Of a DNA stretch of 64,000 nt, positions 18,628-29,346 are shown one piece after another. Numbering within the stretch: the first letter of the stretch is position 1; each line of letters starts with the position of its first letter. This DNA is from Acinetobacter rathckeae (GTDB taxonomy: Bacteria > Pseudomonadota > Gammaproteobacteria > Pseudomonadales > Moraxellaceae): contig NZ_VTDO01000002.1 in NCBI RefSeq assembly GCF_015627125.1, positions 124,001 through 188,000 on the forward strand, written 5' to 3'. The translations under genes were made by a program, and so were the position numbers. The notes under the pieces are model-generated. The model was not told where the DNA came from, made no database searches, and saw only the letters and a program-made list of their open reading frames with translations.

Positions 18628-19397
18628 TCACGTATTCCTGAACCTCTAGAGAGTAAGTAGTAAGCAATGGCATAAAATACGGCAGAGAATATAGTCATTG
18701 CAATTAGTGATATCATTACATTTACATCGCTGTGGCCTAAAATGCCAAAACGAAAAGCATTGACCATATAAACAATTGGATTGATGAGCGATAAGTTTTG
18801 CCAAAATGGGCTTAAGCTACTCATTGAGTAGAACACACCACCCAAATAAGTCAGTGGTGTTAAAATGAATGTCGGTACAATTGAAATATCATCAAATGAT
18901 TTTGCATAGAATGCATTAATAAAACCTGCCAATGAAAACAATAGGCTAGTAATGATGACGGTATAAATGGTCACAAAAATATTATAAATGCCAAGATGGG
19001 TAAAAAATAAGCTGACAATGGTGACGATCAAGCCTACACATACACCACGGCATATGCCACCGATGACATAGCCCCACAGCACAAGATACATAGGTGTTGG
19101 GCTGGTAATCAGTTCTTCAATACTGTGTTGAAATTTAGCACTAAAAAAACTTGAGCAGACATTAGAATAGCTGTTAGTAATCACAGACATCATGATTAAG
19201 CCAGGTACAATAAATTGCATGTAGCTAAAGCCTGCCATTTCACCAATACGTGAGCCAACCAAGTTGCCAAAAATGACAAAGTACAAGCTCATGGTAATGG
19301 CTGGTGGGAGCAGTGTTTGTGGCCAAATCCGCATAAAGCGTCTGACTTCTTTATAGACGAGTGTCCACAGTGCAACACGGAGTTGTGAAAAGTTCAT
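18624..19397 (-). CDS. yadH: ABC-2 type transporter permease (YadH-like)
   Basis: This 257-residue integral membrane protein has about six hydrophobic segments and the ABC-2 permease signature (FNPIVYMVNAFRFGILG-type segment, here SLINPIVYMVNAFRFG near 205-220). It pairs with the ATPase encoded immediately upstream, with which it overlaps by four bases. E. coli YadGH is the closest named pair; its substrate is unknown. The symbol reflects resemblance, not proven function. Confidence 0.85.
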   Translation of the reverse strand: MNFSQLRVALWTLVYKEVRRFMRIWPQTLLPPAITMSLYFVIFGNLVGSRIGEMAGFSYMQFIVPGLIMMSVITNSYSNVCSSFFSAKFQHSIEELITSPTPMYLVLWGYVIGGICRGVCVGLIVTIVSLFFTHLGIYNIFVTIYTVIITSLLFSLAGFINAFYAKSFDDISIVPTFILTPLTYLGGVFYSMSSLSPFWQNLSLINPIVYMVNAFRFGILGHSDVNVMISLIAMTIFSAVFYAIAYYLLSRGSGIRE

Positions 19398-20329
19398 GAT
19401 GTTGCCTCTTGTAGATTTTTTTCTACCATTTTGACAAAGATTTCTTCTAAGCGATTGGTTTTATTACGCATACTGCGTACTTTAATATTGAGAGTGGTAA
19501 AAAGCTGAAAAATTTCATTGAGTGAGTGTGCTTTGTTCATGGTCACTTCAAGGGTGAAAGGATCGATAAGATTAAACTCGATGCCAATAAGTTGGACTTG
19601 AATGGGCTCTATTTCTTGCTCTAAGTCAAAAATAAAAGATTCTTCATTGAGTTGCCCTAGAAAGTCTTTCATGCTGGTGTCTTCTTTAATCACACCGTGA
19701 TCTATAATTGCAATACGGCGACACAGCATTTCAGCTTCTTCTAAATAGTGTGTAGTCAAAATAATGGCGGTGCCTCGCTCATTCATCTCTTGTAAGAAGC
19801 TCCACATAGAGCGTCTTATCTCAATGTCTACACCCGCAGTAGGTTCATCTAAAATGAGTAACTTTGGCTCATGCATCATGGCACGGGCAATCATTAAACG
19901 CCGTTTCATACCACCTGAAAGCATACGTGCTTGAACATTTCTTTTTGACCAGAGCCCAAGTTTTTCTAAATAGTGCTCAGCACGTTGTTCAGCCACTTTT
20001 TTAGGAATACCGTAATAGCCTGCTTGAGTGACTAAAATGTCAAAGGTTTTCTCAAAGTGACCAAAGTTGAACTCTTGCGGTACAACGCCGAGGCATTGTT
20101 TGGCATCTGAAGGGTGTGTTTCTAGGTTATGACCAAAAATATGAACTTGCCCTGAGGTTTTTTTAGTCAGCGAACTAATAATGCCAATGGTGGTCGATTT
20201 TCCTGCACCATTTGGGCCTAAAAGTGCATAAAATTCGCCTTCGGGTACAGTTAAGTTGATGTTTTTAAGTGCTTGGAACCCATTTTTATATGTTTTTGAG
20301 AGTTCTTGAAGTACCAAGGCAGAAGTCAT
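19394..20329 (-). CDS. yadG: ABC transporter ATP-binding protein (YadG-like)
   Basis: This 311-residue ATPase has Walker A GPNGAGKST at 38-46, the Q-loop VVPQEFN, the signature MLSGGMKRR, Walker B LLILDEPTAGVD and the H-loop ILTTHYLEEAE. The C-terminal 80 residues form the extra regulatory part common in ABC-2 exporters. It starts the reverse-strand set yadG-yadH-queF, all joined by four-base overlaps. Confidence 0.92.
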   Translation of the reverse strand: MTSALVLQELSKTYKNGFQALKNINLTVPEGEFYALLGPNGAGKSTTIGIISSLTKKTSGQVHIFGHNLETHPSDAKQCLGVVPQEFNFGHFEKTFDILVTQAGYYGIPKKVAEQRAEHYLEKLGLWSKRNVQARMLSGGMKRRLMIARAMMHEPKLLILDEPTAGVDIEIRRSMWSFLQEMNERGTAIILTTHYLEEAEMLCRRIAIIDHGVIKEDTSMKDFLGQLNEESFIFDLEQEIEPIQVQLIGIEFNLIDPFTLEVTMNKAHSLNEIFQLFTTLNIKVRSMRNKTNRLEEIFVKMVEKNLQEATS

Positions 20330-20509
20330 AAATGTCTCACAGCTAAATCATAGGTGATGGTGTGGATATTATATAAAATAAACCAACAGTGTATAAAGTA
20401 AAGTCTTGCTGAGTTACCGTAAAAATCTTGTGAACTCATTAAAAAAATGAAGAGCATTGACATGGATTATGCCAAAGTATACTTAAATTATTGATTTTAT
20501 TGTATGTGT

Positions 20510-20585
20510 TGGTACGCCCAGCGGGACTCGAACCCACTCCACAGGCTTCGGAAACCTGTACTCTATCCAGTTAAGCTATAGGCGC
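20510..20585 (-). tRNA. tRNA-Arg (anticodon CCG)
   Basis: The reverse complement folds into a 76-nt cloverleaf. The acceptor stem is GCGCCTA with TGGGCGT (G1 to U72 and U6 to G67 wobbles), the anticodon stem CAGGT/GCCTG holds loop TTCCGAA with anticodon CCG, and the T-stem GTGGG/CCCGC holds loop TTCGAGT. A discriminator A and encoded CCA end the gene. It reads the CGG arginine codon. It stands alone with no other tRNA nearby and no integrated element beside it. Confidence 0.95.
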
Positions 20586-21040
20586 ATGGCCGACATCATA
20601 TCAAAAAAAACATTTAGGTAAAGCATTGATCTCATAAATTACGCCTAACGTACAGCATTTAATCGAATTGACAGGGGGGTTTAGATTTTTTAGCTGATCT
20701 AGATTTATGTTGCTATTGGTTAGTTTTGTTGATGATGCACTGGCTTTGCCATTTTGTTGCATTATTCTGGCACTTTTTTGACTAAATTAATGTGGCATTT
20801 TTACACTTGATTGGTTACGTGTTATTTGACTATTTTAGTCTGTCCTTATTTTTATTGTTGAATGACTGAGCGGGTAAAGCTACTTCGTTAGTTTGGATTG
20901 TGTATTGTTAGGTGTATTTTGATTCAATTTTCTTTCATTATTATTTCTTTGTTTAATAACCGCAGTTGCTCTTCTGTTTGTGATCGGGAGGGTGAAACTA
21001 CCACGTGATTTGATCTATATTGTTTCGTTGTACGAATATT
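20586..21040. other. Gene-free stretch between tRNA-Arg and the ExoX-like gene
   Basis: These 455 bases have no supported open reading frame. They are T- and G-rich on the + strand and contain two TTGACT sequences (20778, 20826) and a small GACTA/TAGTC repeat at 20828-20840, but no convincing matching -10 box. A terminator at 21041-21068 closes the region and could serve a + strand RNA as well as the reverse gene. Confidence 0.5.
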
Positions 21041-21070
21041 AAAAAGCCATGTATGTACATGGCTTTTTGT
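21041..21070. terminator. Terminator downstream of the ExoX-like gene
   Basis: AAAAAGCCATGT and ACATGGCTTTTT form a stem directly beyond the stop codon of the reverse-strand gene. The symmetry would allow termination from both directions. Confidence 0.85.
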
Positions 21071-21760
21071 TTAAAATATGGCTTTTTCTAAAGCTTGTTT
21101 TAAATAAGGGTCTAACTCATTTTGTTTAAGTAACCATTGTACATAGTCTACGGGTAAATCTTGAATGAGTGTGCCTTTGTGTTTACCAAACGCTAATTTT
21201 TTAGGAATACGTGCTTCTTCAGAGGCTAAATAAAGCTCTTGCATATTTTGTACCCCTGTAAGTGCAATAATATGCATTAAAATATTGGCCGTTAAAATAA
21301 TATCAGCATCTGCACGATGAGCACCTTTGAGTAGTTCTCTTGCTCTTAAACTGCCTTGGCTAATTTGGTAAATGAGGGCTGAAATATTGTGTGCTTCCGC
21401 GTCTGGCCATACTTGTCTTGCCAAGGCTAAAGTACAAATGGGTTTGAGTTTTGAGGTGTCTACACCACAACGGGCAATTGCTTGTATATCATAGTCAATA
21501 TTATGCCCAATAATATATTCGACTGATGATGGCAAACTAAACGTTGTATAGTGGGGTTGATCTGCAATATCTGATTCTAAAATATGGTGTACGGCCATAG
21601 ATGCAAAAGAGATTGGCTCACCAATACTATACAGTTGGTCAAAAATCTGTTCTTTAAAGAGGCTTAATTTACCGTGTTCTAAGCAAATAGGTGCGTATGC
21701 AATTTCGATAGGTAAACCATTTAGGGTATGGGTTTCTGTATCTAAAATAATACTTTGCAT
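21071..21760 (-). CDS. exoX: ExoX-like 3'-5' exonuclease
   Basis: This 229-residue protein is a DnaQ-type DEDDh exonuclease. Acidic residues D7 and E9 lie in LDTET, the ExoII segment is GHNIDYD (86-91), and H148 with D153 form the ExoIII motif HRADAD. After the nuclease domain comes a short C-terminal module (AFGKHKGTLIQDLPVDYVQWLL, about 195-215) also present in E. coli ExoX, which degrades single- and double-stranded DNA in repair. The combined layout supports ExoX over DnaQ or RNase T. It is divergent from glyA. Confidence 0.85.
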   Translation of the reverse strand: MQSIILDTETHTLNGLPIEIAYAPICLEHGKLSLFKEQIFDQLYSIGEPISFASMAVHHILESDIADQPHYTTFSLPSSVEYIIGHNIDYDIQAIARCGVDTSKLKPICTLALARQVWPDAEAHNISALIYQISQGSLRARELLKGAHRADADIILTANILMHIIALTGVQNMQELYLASEEARIPKKLAFGKHKGTLIQDLPVDYVQWLLKQNELDPYLKQALEKAIF

Positions 21761-21978
21761 AGTGGTGTAAACATATTAAACGAAAAGATGACTTTAACAT
21801 TTTGTAGGCTTAGTCACAATCAGGATGTTTTGACCTGTACAAGAACAAGCTATGTCTAAGGAGAGTGTGTTTTTATTGAATCTTGCATAAACTTCATACC
21901 AAAAATATTTCAACTTCATGTTACAATAACCACTAGTTTTAGCACGGCTTAAAAGCCCTAATAAATAGGACCTCTAAA

Positions 21979-23229
21979 ATGTTTGCCAACATTTCTATCT
22001 CTGAGTTTGATCCAGAATTAGCAAAACAAATCACTGCTGAAGATGCACGTCAAGAAGCTCACATCGAGTTAATTGCATCTGAAAACTATTGTTCACCTGC
22101 CGTTATGGAAGCTCAAGGCAGTAAACTCACTAATAAATATGCAGAAGGCTATCCTGGTAAGCGTTACTACGGCGGTTGTGAAAATGTTGATGTGATCGAG
22201 CAGTTGGCGATTGACCGTGCAAAAGCATTATTTGGTGCAGACTATGCAAACGTACAGCCACATGCAGGCTCGCAAGCAAATGCGGCTGTTTATTTGGCTT
22301 TACTCAGTGCAGGTGACACAGTGCTTGGGATGAGTCTTGCACATGGTGGTCACTTAACACATGGTTCAAAAGTGAACTTTTCAGGTAAAACGTATAACGC
22401 CGTGCAATATGGTTTAAACCCTGAAACAGGCGAAATTGATTACGAAGAAGTAGAACGTTTAGCAGTAGAACATAAGCCACGTATGATTGTTGCAGGTTTT
22501 TCTGCATATAGCCGTGTGGTAGATTGGCAGCGTTTCCGTGATATTGCAGATAAAGTCGGTGCATACTTGTTTGTAGATATGGCACATGTGGCAGGTCTTG
22601 TGGCTGCGGGTGTGTATCCGAACCCAGTACAAATTGCAGATGTAACAACAACAACAACGCATAAAACATTGCGTGGCCCTCGTTCAGGTCTGATTTTAGC
22701 AAAAGCAAATGAAGAAGTCGAGAAGAAGCTACAGTCAGCAGTGTTCCCGGGTAACCAAGGTGGCCCGTTAATGCATGCGATCGCGGGTAAAGCCGTATGC
22801 TTTAAAGAAGCAATGACACCTGAGTTTAAAACCTACCAGCAGCAAGTGGTTAAAAATGCTCAAGCGATGGCGAAAGTACTAATTGAACGTGGTTATGAAA
22901 TTGTTTCTGGTGGTACCGACAATCACTTGTTCCTATTGTCTTTGATTAAACAAGATGTAACAGGTAAAGAAGCAGATGCATGGTTAGGTGCTGCACATAT
23001 TACAGTGAATAAAAACTCTGTACCAAATGACCCACGCTCACCATTTGTGACTTCAGGTATTCGTATTGGTACGCCAGCAGTGACTACACGTGGTTTTGGT
23101 GAAGCAGAAGTATCTGATTTAGCACACTGGATTGCTGATGTATTAGACAGCAAAGGTGACGAAGCTGTGATTGCGACTGTGAAAGACAAAGTTGCGACTG
23201 TATGTGCTAAATTCCCAGTATATGCATAA
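21979..23229 (+). CDS. glyA: Serine hydroxymethyltransferase
   Basis: This 416-residue PLP enzyme converts serine and tetrahydrofolate to glycine and methylene-tetrahydrofolate, the main one-carbon source. The PLP lysine is K229 in [15 protein letters not shown]; other signatures are [10 protein letters not shown] (31-40) and [12 protein letters not shown] (60-71). It has its own leader of about 200 bases from the divergent ExoX-like gene and ends at an intrinsic terminator, so it is monocistronic. Confidence 0.98.
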   Translation: MFANISISEFDPELAKQITAEDARQEAHIELIASENYCSPAVMEAQGSKLTNKYAEGYPGKRYYGGCENVDVIEQLAIDRAKALFGADYANVQPHAGSQANAAVYLALLSAGDTVLGMSLAHGGHLTHGSKVNFSGKTYNAVQYGLNPETGEIDYEEVERLAVEHKPRMIVAGFSAYSRVVDWQRFRDIADKVGAYLFVDMAHVAGLVAAGVYPNPVQIADVTTTTTHKTLRGPRSGLILAKANEEVEKKLQSAVFPGNQGGPLMHAIAGKAVCFKEAMTPEFKTYQQQVVKNAQAMAKVLIERGYEIVSGGTDNHLFLLSLIKQDVTGKEADAWLGAAHITVNKNSVPNDPRSPFVTSGIRIGTPAVTTRGFGEAEVSDLAHWIADVLDSKGDEAVIATVKDKVATVCAKFPVYA

Positions 23230-23271
23230 TTTTATGCAATGATGGTTTTTTAAATCATTGTTGTGTTATTC

Positions 23272-23304
23272 AACCGAGTTAATAAAATTAGCTCGGTTTT
23301 TTAC
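23272..23304 (+). terminator. glyA terminator
   Basis: AACCGAG pairs with CTCGGTT, with TAAT/ATTA extending the stem inward, followed by TTTTTT. Confidence 0.85.
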
Positions 23305-23467
23305 TTTAGTGGTCTATGTTTTATAAATATGACACAAAAAATGACGAGGGTTATTTTGATAATTCTAGGATTTTTTTGCAATCATGGTTAGACTATGCCG
23401 CATTGTATTTCACCTACTGACATAATTACGTGTTATTTGGGTATTTTTATTTGAGAATAGTGAAAAA

Positions 23468-24556
23468 ATGAAACAGTCATTACGGTTACGTTTAGAGCAA
23501 TTGGCAGATCGCCACGAAGAACTGACAGCACTGCTTGCAGATGTGGAAGTCATTTCAGATAACAAGCGTTTTCGCAAATTGTCACGTGAACATAATGATT
23601 TAACTGAGCTCACTGAGTTTTGGCAAAAATATTGCCAAGCTGAAAGCGACATTTCTACTGCTGAAGACATGTTGACTGACCCAGATTTTAAAGAAATGGC
23701 TCTTGATGAAATTCGTGAAAATCAAAACTTGCTCAAAACACTTGAAGAGCAACTCAATATTTTGATGATTCCAAAAGATCCAAATGATGCCAATTCGGCC
23801 TACCTTGAAGTACGAGCAGGTACTGGTGGTGACGAGGCTGCAATTTTTTCTGGCGATCTATTTCGCATGTACAGTAAATTTGCGGAAACACAAGGCTGGC
23901 GTATTGAAATCTTGTCGGAAAATGAAGGTGAACACGGTGGCTATAAAGAAATTATTTGCCGTATTAATGGTGAAGGGGTGTATGGCCGCTTAAAATTTGA
24001 AAGTGGTGCACACCGTGTACAACGTGTTCCTGCAACAGAATCACAAGGGCGTGTACATACATCTGCCTGTACAGTGGCGATTTTACCTGAAGTTGATATA
24101 GACACTACGGTAGAGATTAACCCATCTGATTTACGTATAGATACCTATAGAGCATCGGGTGCAGGTGGTCAGCATATTAACAAAACTGACTCTGCGGTAC
24201 GTATTACTCATATCCCATCTGGTGTGGTGGTTGAGTGTCAAGAAGAACGTTCACAACATAAAAATAAAGCCAAAGCTTTGGCATTGCTTGCATCGCGTTT
24301 AGAAAATGCAAAACGCCAAGAGCAAGAAAATGCGACTTCAGAAATGCGCCGTGACTTGGTTGGATCCGGTGATCGTTCAGAACGTATTCGTACTTATAAT
24401 TATCCGCAAGGTCGTATGACAGATCACCGTATTAACCTGACATTGTATAAATTAGATGCGATTGTTGAAGGTGACTTAACTGAATTGCTCGATAGCTTAC
24501 ATCGTGAATATCAGGCCGATCAGTTGGCCATGATTGCACAACAAAATGGTGGCTAA
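23468..24556 (+). CDS. prfA: Peptide chain release factor 1
   Basis: This 362-residue protein releases peptides at UAA and UAG. The catalytic GGQ is at 233-235 ([10 protein letters not shown]), and the codon-reading tripeptide PAT is at 188-190, which marks RF1 rather than RF2. Its GGQ glutamine is the substrate of PrmC, encoded immediately downstream. The two reading frames nearly touch, indicating one operon. Confidence 0.97.
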   Translation: MKQSLRLRLEQLADRHEELTALLADVEVISDNKRFRKLSREHNDLTELTEFWQKYCQAESDISTAEDMLTDPDFKEMALDEIRENQNLLKTLEEQLNILMIPKDPNDANSAYLEVRAGTGGDEAAIFSGDLFRMYSKFAETQGWRIEILSENEGEHGGYKEIICRINGEGVYGRLKFESGAHRVQRVPATESQGRVHTSACTVAILPEVDIDTTVEINPSDLRIDTYRASGAGGQHINKTDSAVRITHIPSGVVVECQEERSQHKNKAKALALLASRLENAKRQEQENATSEMRRDLVGSGDRSERIRTYNYPQGRMTDHRINLTLYKLDAIVEGDLTELLDSLHREYQADQLAMIAQQNGG

Positions 24557-24560
24557 TGTC

Positions 24561-25391
24561 ATGCAAGTGGTTGATGCACTAAACTTACGTGGTGAAGTAG
24601 ACAGCTATGAACGCCAAGAAGCAATCTGGTTGTTGGCACATCTTTTAGAAATAGATGGCTTGTCATTAAAATTGCGTCTGTCTCAACCCTTAACCGACGA
24701 GCAACGCACAGCATATTTAGATGGTCTTGCTCGTTTAGAAAAGAATGAACCTTTGGCGTATATTTTGGGGTCACAGCCATTTTGGACGCTTGACTTAAAA
24801 GTGACACCAGATACATTAGTCCCTCGACCAGATACCGAAGTTTTGGTGGAACAGGTATTGGCATTAGATTTACCGAGACAGGCCTCTGTACTTGATTTGG
24901 GCACGGGCACGGGGGCAATTGCATTGGCACTGGCCAGTGAAAAGCCAAATTGGGCTGTTTGGGCAACAGATATTTATGCACCGACTTTAGAGGTTGCGCG
25001 TGATAATGCACAAAAGCATCATTTGCCACAGGTGCAGTTTTTCAAAAGCCATTGGTATGACAACCTACCTCAAAGTCATTTTGATTTAATTGTATCTAAT
25101 CCACCCTATATTGCACCGAATGACTTGCATCTGGAGGACTTGCAAAGTGAGCCTTTAAGAGCACTTGCGAGTGCGGACAATGGTCTAGCAGATATTGTGG
25201 AAATTATACAAGGGGCAACTGAACGGCTCAAAGCTCAGGGATGGCTAGCCATAGAGCATGGATTTGACCAAAAACAAGCCGTACAAGCATTATTTAATGA
25301 AGCAAAATTTAGTCAGATTCAAACAATAAAAGATTATTCAGGCAATGACAGAGTGACATTTGCCCAGTACAAGGTTGGCGTAAATATATAA
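24561..25391 (+). CDS. prmC: Release factor glutamine methyltransferase PrmC
   Basis: This 276-residue SAM-dependent enzyme methylates the GGQ glutamine of RF1 and RF2. The SAM-binding DLGTGTGAIA is near 112-121 and the catalytic NPPY at 180-183 (VSNPPYIAPND). I chose the ATG at 24561, four bases after the prfA stop, because it starts directly before the first helix (MQVVDALNLRG); upstream ATGs at 24534 and 24546 would overlap prfA. The prfA-prmC pairing is widespread. Confidence 0.95.
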   Translation: MQVVDALNLRGEVDSYERQEAIWLLAHLLEIDGLSLKLRLSQPLTDEQRTAYLDGLARLEKNEPLAYILGSQPFWTLDLKVTPDTLVPRPDTEVLVEQVLALDLPRQASVLDLGTGTGAIALALASEKPNWAVWATDIYAPTLEVARDNAQKHHLPQVQFFKSHWYDNLPQSHFDLIVSNPPYIAPNDLHLEDLQSEPLRALASADNGLADIVEIIQGATERLKAQGWLAIEHGFDQKQAVQALFNEAKFSQIQTIKDYSGNDRVTFAQYKVGVNI

Positions 25392-25740
25392 TTTAATTAT
25401 ATTTAAGTGTCTGATATTATTTGACTATATATTGATTTCTTAATCTATTGTGGCGTATTACTCAGTTAAGGACTTATGCTATAATTGCGGGGCAATACAT
25501 TTGCCGCTGAAGGGGCACAAGGCATTTCGTCATAAAAAAGCTGTATCAAACAACTTTTTCATTGTGTACTTCGCTGTATATGAATTCAGTTATGTGATGA
25601 TTTCACTCGTTTGCATTGACTATGCCGTAATGGTGGTGAGGCTGTGCTTATGGGTGATACAAATATACACTCTTATCTTTTGTTCTAATACATATGCATG
25701 CTATTAGGCAATGGAAAATGAAATTTAACAGGTGCTATTT
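25392..25740. other. Long leader region of the purine permease gene
   Basis: These 349 bases contain no supported gene. An extended -10 promoter at 25477-25485 predicts a leader of about 250 bases. Within it, GGCAA/TTGCC form a small hairpin near 25491-25505, and a GGCACA element (25509-25514 area) could pair with TGTGCT further on. I could not fit a known purine riboswitch core. The 85-codon GTG frame across it overlaps the promoter and is unlikely to be a gene. Confidence 0.5.
25477..25485 (+). promoter_or_regulatory. Extended -10 promoter for the purine permease
   Basis: TGCTATAAT is a perfect extended -10 element. No clear -35 box is found at 16-18 bases. Confidence 0.55.
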
Positions 25741-27063
25741 ATGGCGACTCCTCAACCCTCTTCTGGTCTACTAGAACGTCTTTTTAAACTCAATGAAAAC
25801 AATACTTCTGTAAAAACAGAAGCAGTTGCGGGTTTCACAACGTTTTTAACCATGTGCTACATTATTATTGTTAACCCTCTTATTCTTTCTGCAACAGGTA
25901 TGGACCATGGTGCAGTGTTTGTTGCAACATGTATTGCAGCAGCAACGGGTTGTTTGGTTATGGGTTTATTGGCGAACTATCCAATCGCCTTAGCACCTGG
26001 TATGGGGCTAAATGCTTACTTTGCTTATTCTGTCTGTTTAGGCATGCACATTCCATGGCAAACTGCTTTGGCCGCTGTATTTATGTCAGGTGTGATTTTT
26101 ATTGTCATTAGTCTTGTACGTGTGCGTGAAATTATTATTAATGCCATTCCATTATCTCTTAAATTTGCGATTGGTGGTGGTATTGGGTTATTTTTAGCAT
26201 TAGTTGCACTAAAAAATGCTGGCATTATTGTGGCAAACCCTGCAACAATGGTAGGGTTAGGGAATATTAAAGACCCTAAAGCACTATTAGCAATTTTAGG
26301 CTTATTTATTACGGTTGCTTTGCATTACTATCGTGTACGTGGTGCAATTATTATTAGTATTTTAATTATTACAATTATTGCAACCTTTATGGGTTTGAAT
26401 GAGTTTAAAGGAATTGTTGGTGCACCACCTTCAATTGAACCAACGCTTTTACAAATGGACTTTTCTAGCCTATTTAGTGCAACTTTAATTGGTGTTGTAT
26501 TTGTATTTTTCTTGGTTGACTTATTTGACTCTACAGGTACTTTAGTTGGTGTTGCACACCGTGCAGGTATTATTAAAGATGATGGCAAGATTCCACGTCT
26601 AAAAAAAGTATTACTTGCTGACTCTGTCGCAATTGTTGCAGGTGCAGCCGCAGGTACATCATCGACCACACCATATATTGAATCTGCATCTGGTGTTGCT
26701 GCTGGTGGTCGTACAGGTTTAACAGCAGTTGTCGTTGCAATATTATTTTTAATCTGTTTATTCTTCTTCCCATTGGCACAGTCTGTACCAGGTTTCGCAA
26801 CAGCTCCTGCATTATTGTTTGTTGCAGTACTGATGATCCAAGGCATTACCAAAATTGAATGGGATGACATTACAGAAGCAGTCCCGGCATTTTTAACCAT
26901 TGTATTTATGCCATTTGCTTACTCGATTGCTGATGGTATTGCATTCGGTTTTATTAGCTATGCGGTGGTGAAACTCATTACAGGCAAGGCAAGTAGTGTG
27001 CATTGGATGGCATGGGTCATTGCAGGTTTATGGATCTTGAAATTTGCAATTTACGGTGGCTAA
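25741..27063 (+). CDS. NCS2-family purine permease (AzgA/AdeP/GhxP type)
   Basis: This 440-residue inner-membrane protein has about twelve hydrophobic segments. It opens with LLERLFKLNENNTSVKTEAVAGFTTF, and LAPGMGLNAYFAY and DLFDSTGTLVGVAH are diagnostic for the AzgA-like branch of nucleobase transporters (adenine, guanine, hypoxanthine importers), not the uracil/xanthine branch. I chose ATG 25741 because AGGTG lies six bases upstream; a GTG three codons earlier would overlap that site. The next gene encodes an adenine-deaminase-type enzyme, so import of adenine followed by deamination to hypoxanthine is a plausible joint role. Confidence 0.92.
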   Translation: MATPQPSSGLLERLFKLNENNTSVKTEAVAGFTTFLTMCYIIIVNPLILSATGMDHGAVFVATCIAAATGCLVMGLLANYPIALAPGMGLNAYFAYSVCLGMHIPWQTALAAVFMSGVIFIVISLVRVREIIINAIPLSLKFAIGGGIGLFLALVALKNAGIIVANPATMVGLGNIKDPKALLAILGLFITVALHYYRVRGAIIISILIITIIATFMGLNEFKGIVGAPPSIEPTLLQMDFSSLFSATLIGVVFVFFLVDLFDSTGTLVGVAHRAGIIKDDGKIPRLKKVLLADSVAIVAGAAAGTSSTTPYIESASGVAAGGRTGLTAVVVAILFLICLFFFPLAQSVPGFATAPALLFVAVLMIQGITKIEWDDITEAVPAFLTIVFMPFAYSIADGIAFGFISYAVVKLITGKASSVHWMAWVIAGLWILKFAIYGG

Positions 27064-27087
27064 ACTCGCATTTAGTTGATTGTTTTG

Positions 27088-28133
<1,046 letters not shown>

Positions 28134-28151
28134 ATCTTAAATATAATTGAA

Positions 28152-28186
28152 AATGACTAGGCATTTTTTATTTATGCCTAGTCATT
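28152..28186. terminator. Terminator between the deaminase and cytochrome b561 genes
   Basis: AATGACTAGGCAT and ATGCCTAGTCATT form 13-base perfect arms around a T-rich loop between two convergent genes. Confidence 0.8.
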
Positions 28187-28201
28187 AAATGATATACGGT
28201 C

Positions 28202-28750
28202 TTATTTAGAAATCATGCTTTTGAGTACATTGTCTTTATCAATAAAATGATGTTTTAGTGCTGCTAAAATATGCCCTACAATGAGTAAACCAGCAAACCA
28301 AGATAAATAAATATGAATTGGCTTGATAATTGCCATGAGGTGCTTATTGGGTTCGATTAAAGTAGGTAGGTTAAATAGATAAAGCACAGGTGCAGGGTAC
28401 CCTGCTGACCAGCTAAATAAACAGCCCGTGATGGGTAACATAACTAAAATAAGATAAAGCACCCAATGTATGACATGTGCAATGGACTTCATAGGTTTAG
28501 ACATGCTTTGTGGCAGTGATGGTGTGGGGTGAGTGTATCGCCAAAATATTCGAATGACGATAAGAAATAAAATAGGCGTTGCTATATTTTTATGTGCAGT
28601 AATCATGGTTGTTTTAAAGCTACCATCTGTGGCATAACTTAGAAAGTTACCACTATAAAAACCAATAAACCATGCTGTAATAAAAATGAAGGCCATAAGC
28701 CAATGTAGAAGTTGTGCCGTACGTGTGTAATATTGCGGTCTGGCTGACAT
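28202..28750 (-). CDS. Cytochrome b561 (CybB family)
   Basis: This 182-residue inner-membrane protein has four hydrophobic helices and paired histidines for two b hemes: LLHWLMAF in helix 1 (about residue 15), MITAHKNI near 50, and HVIHWVLYLILV and HIYLSWFAGLLIVGHILAALKHH further on. CybB-type proteins oxidise quinols and pass electrons to superoxide or periplasmic acceptors. It stands alone, convergent with the deaminase gene. Confidence 0.88.
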   Translation of the reverse strand: MSARPQYYTRTAQLLHWLMAFIFITAWFIGFYSGNFLSYATDGSFKTTMITAHKNIATPILFLIVIRIFWRYTHPTPSLPQSMSKPMKSIAHVIHWVLYLILVMLPITGCLFSWSAGYPAPVLYLFNLPTLIEPNKHLMAIIKPIHIYLSWFAGLLIVGHILAALKHHFIDKDNVLKSMISK

Positions 28751-28953
28751 TTCAAACGCTCTTAATTATAGGATAAGCACTATAACCATATAAATAGAGT
28801 AGGTAGATCACAATATATAAATTTGCAACGCTGTGTACTGAAATGGGCAACGATAGATTTTGGTTAAAATACAGGCCAAATATGTGAGTATCTATGTTTT
28901 ATTTTTATGAAATACGTCAAAATAGCACTCTTAAATACTAGGAGATCTGCATA

Positions 28954-29346
28954 ATGATGAAAAAAATACTACCACTGATTCCTCTTGTTTTTGCTTTGTC
29001 TGCTTGTGCCGTAGATGGGACAGCAACTCCAGGACAAACCAATACAACACAAAATACAGCACAACAAATAGGGATGACAGCCTTAAAAATTGCAATTAAT
29101 GCGAAATGTACGACTGAGCTAAACAATACTGCGGCTTGGAAGGTAGCCAGTCAAGTCATGACAAGTCAACAACAGCAAAATGCACAAAGTCAGGTCTGTG
29201 GTTGTGTGAGTGATAAGGCGATGGATAGTGTGACAGTGGTTGATCTTGCAACAGTGGCATTTGACCCTGCAGCACGTACCAGTATTGCAACAAAAGCCAT
29301 TAATAACACTGTGCATGCATGTATTGCGGAAAGTTTAAAGAAATGA
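28954..29346 (+). CDS. Small lipoprotein of unknown function
   Basis: This 130-residue protein begins with a lipoprotein signal [18 protein letters not shown], lipidation cysteine at residue 18. The mature part is rich in T, Q and N and contains four further cysteines (CTTE, CGC and HACIAES), so disulphides are likely in the periplasm. The family is not one I can name. Its TGA overlaps the rnhB start by four bases, so the two are translationally coupled, although their functions seem unrelated. Confidence 0.8.
   Translation: MMKKILPLIPLVFALSACAVDGTATPGQTNTTQNTAQQIGMTALKIAINAKCTTELNNTAAWKVASQVMTSQQQQNAQSQVCGCVSDKAMDSVTVVDLATVAFDPAARTSIATKAINNTVHACIAESLKK

Noticed and set aside
20510..20585. 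Integration hot spot at tRNA-Arg
   Set aside because: No direct repeat of the tRNA 3' end, integrase or foreign gene content lies beside it.
20826..20840. TTGACT boxes with GACTA/TAGTC repeat as a promoter and operator
   Set aside because: No -10 box at 16-18 bases and the repeat is only five bases per arm.
25450..25707. 85-codon GTG open frame before the purine permease
   Set aside because: It starts ahead of and runs through the extended -10 promoter and leader, has no ribosome-binding site that stands out and no recognisable domain.
25486..25740. Purine (guanine/adenine) riboswitch
   Set aside because: The conserved core bases (TATAA...CCnnnnATATGG and the second loop) are not present in order.
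26328..26900. 190-codon open frame antisense to the purine permease
   Set aside because: Long only because the opposite strand lacks stop codons; composition (N, I, T runs) is that of an antisense frame of a membrane protein.
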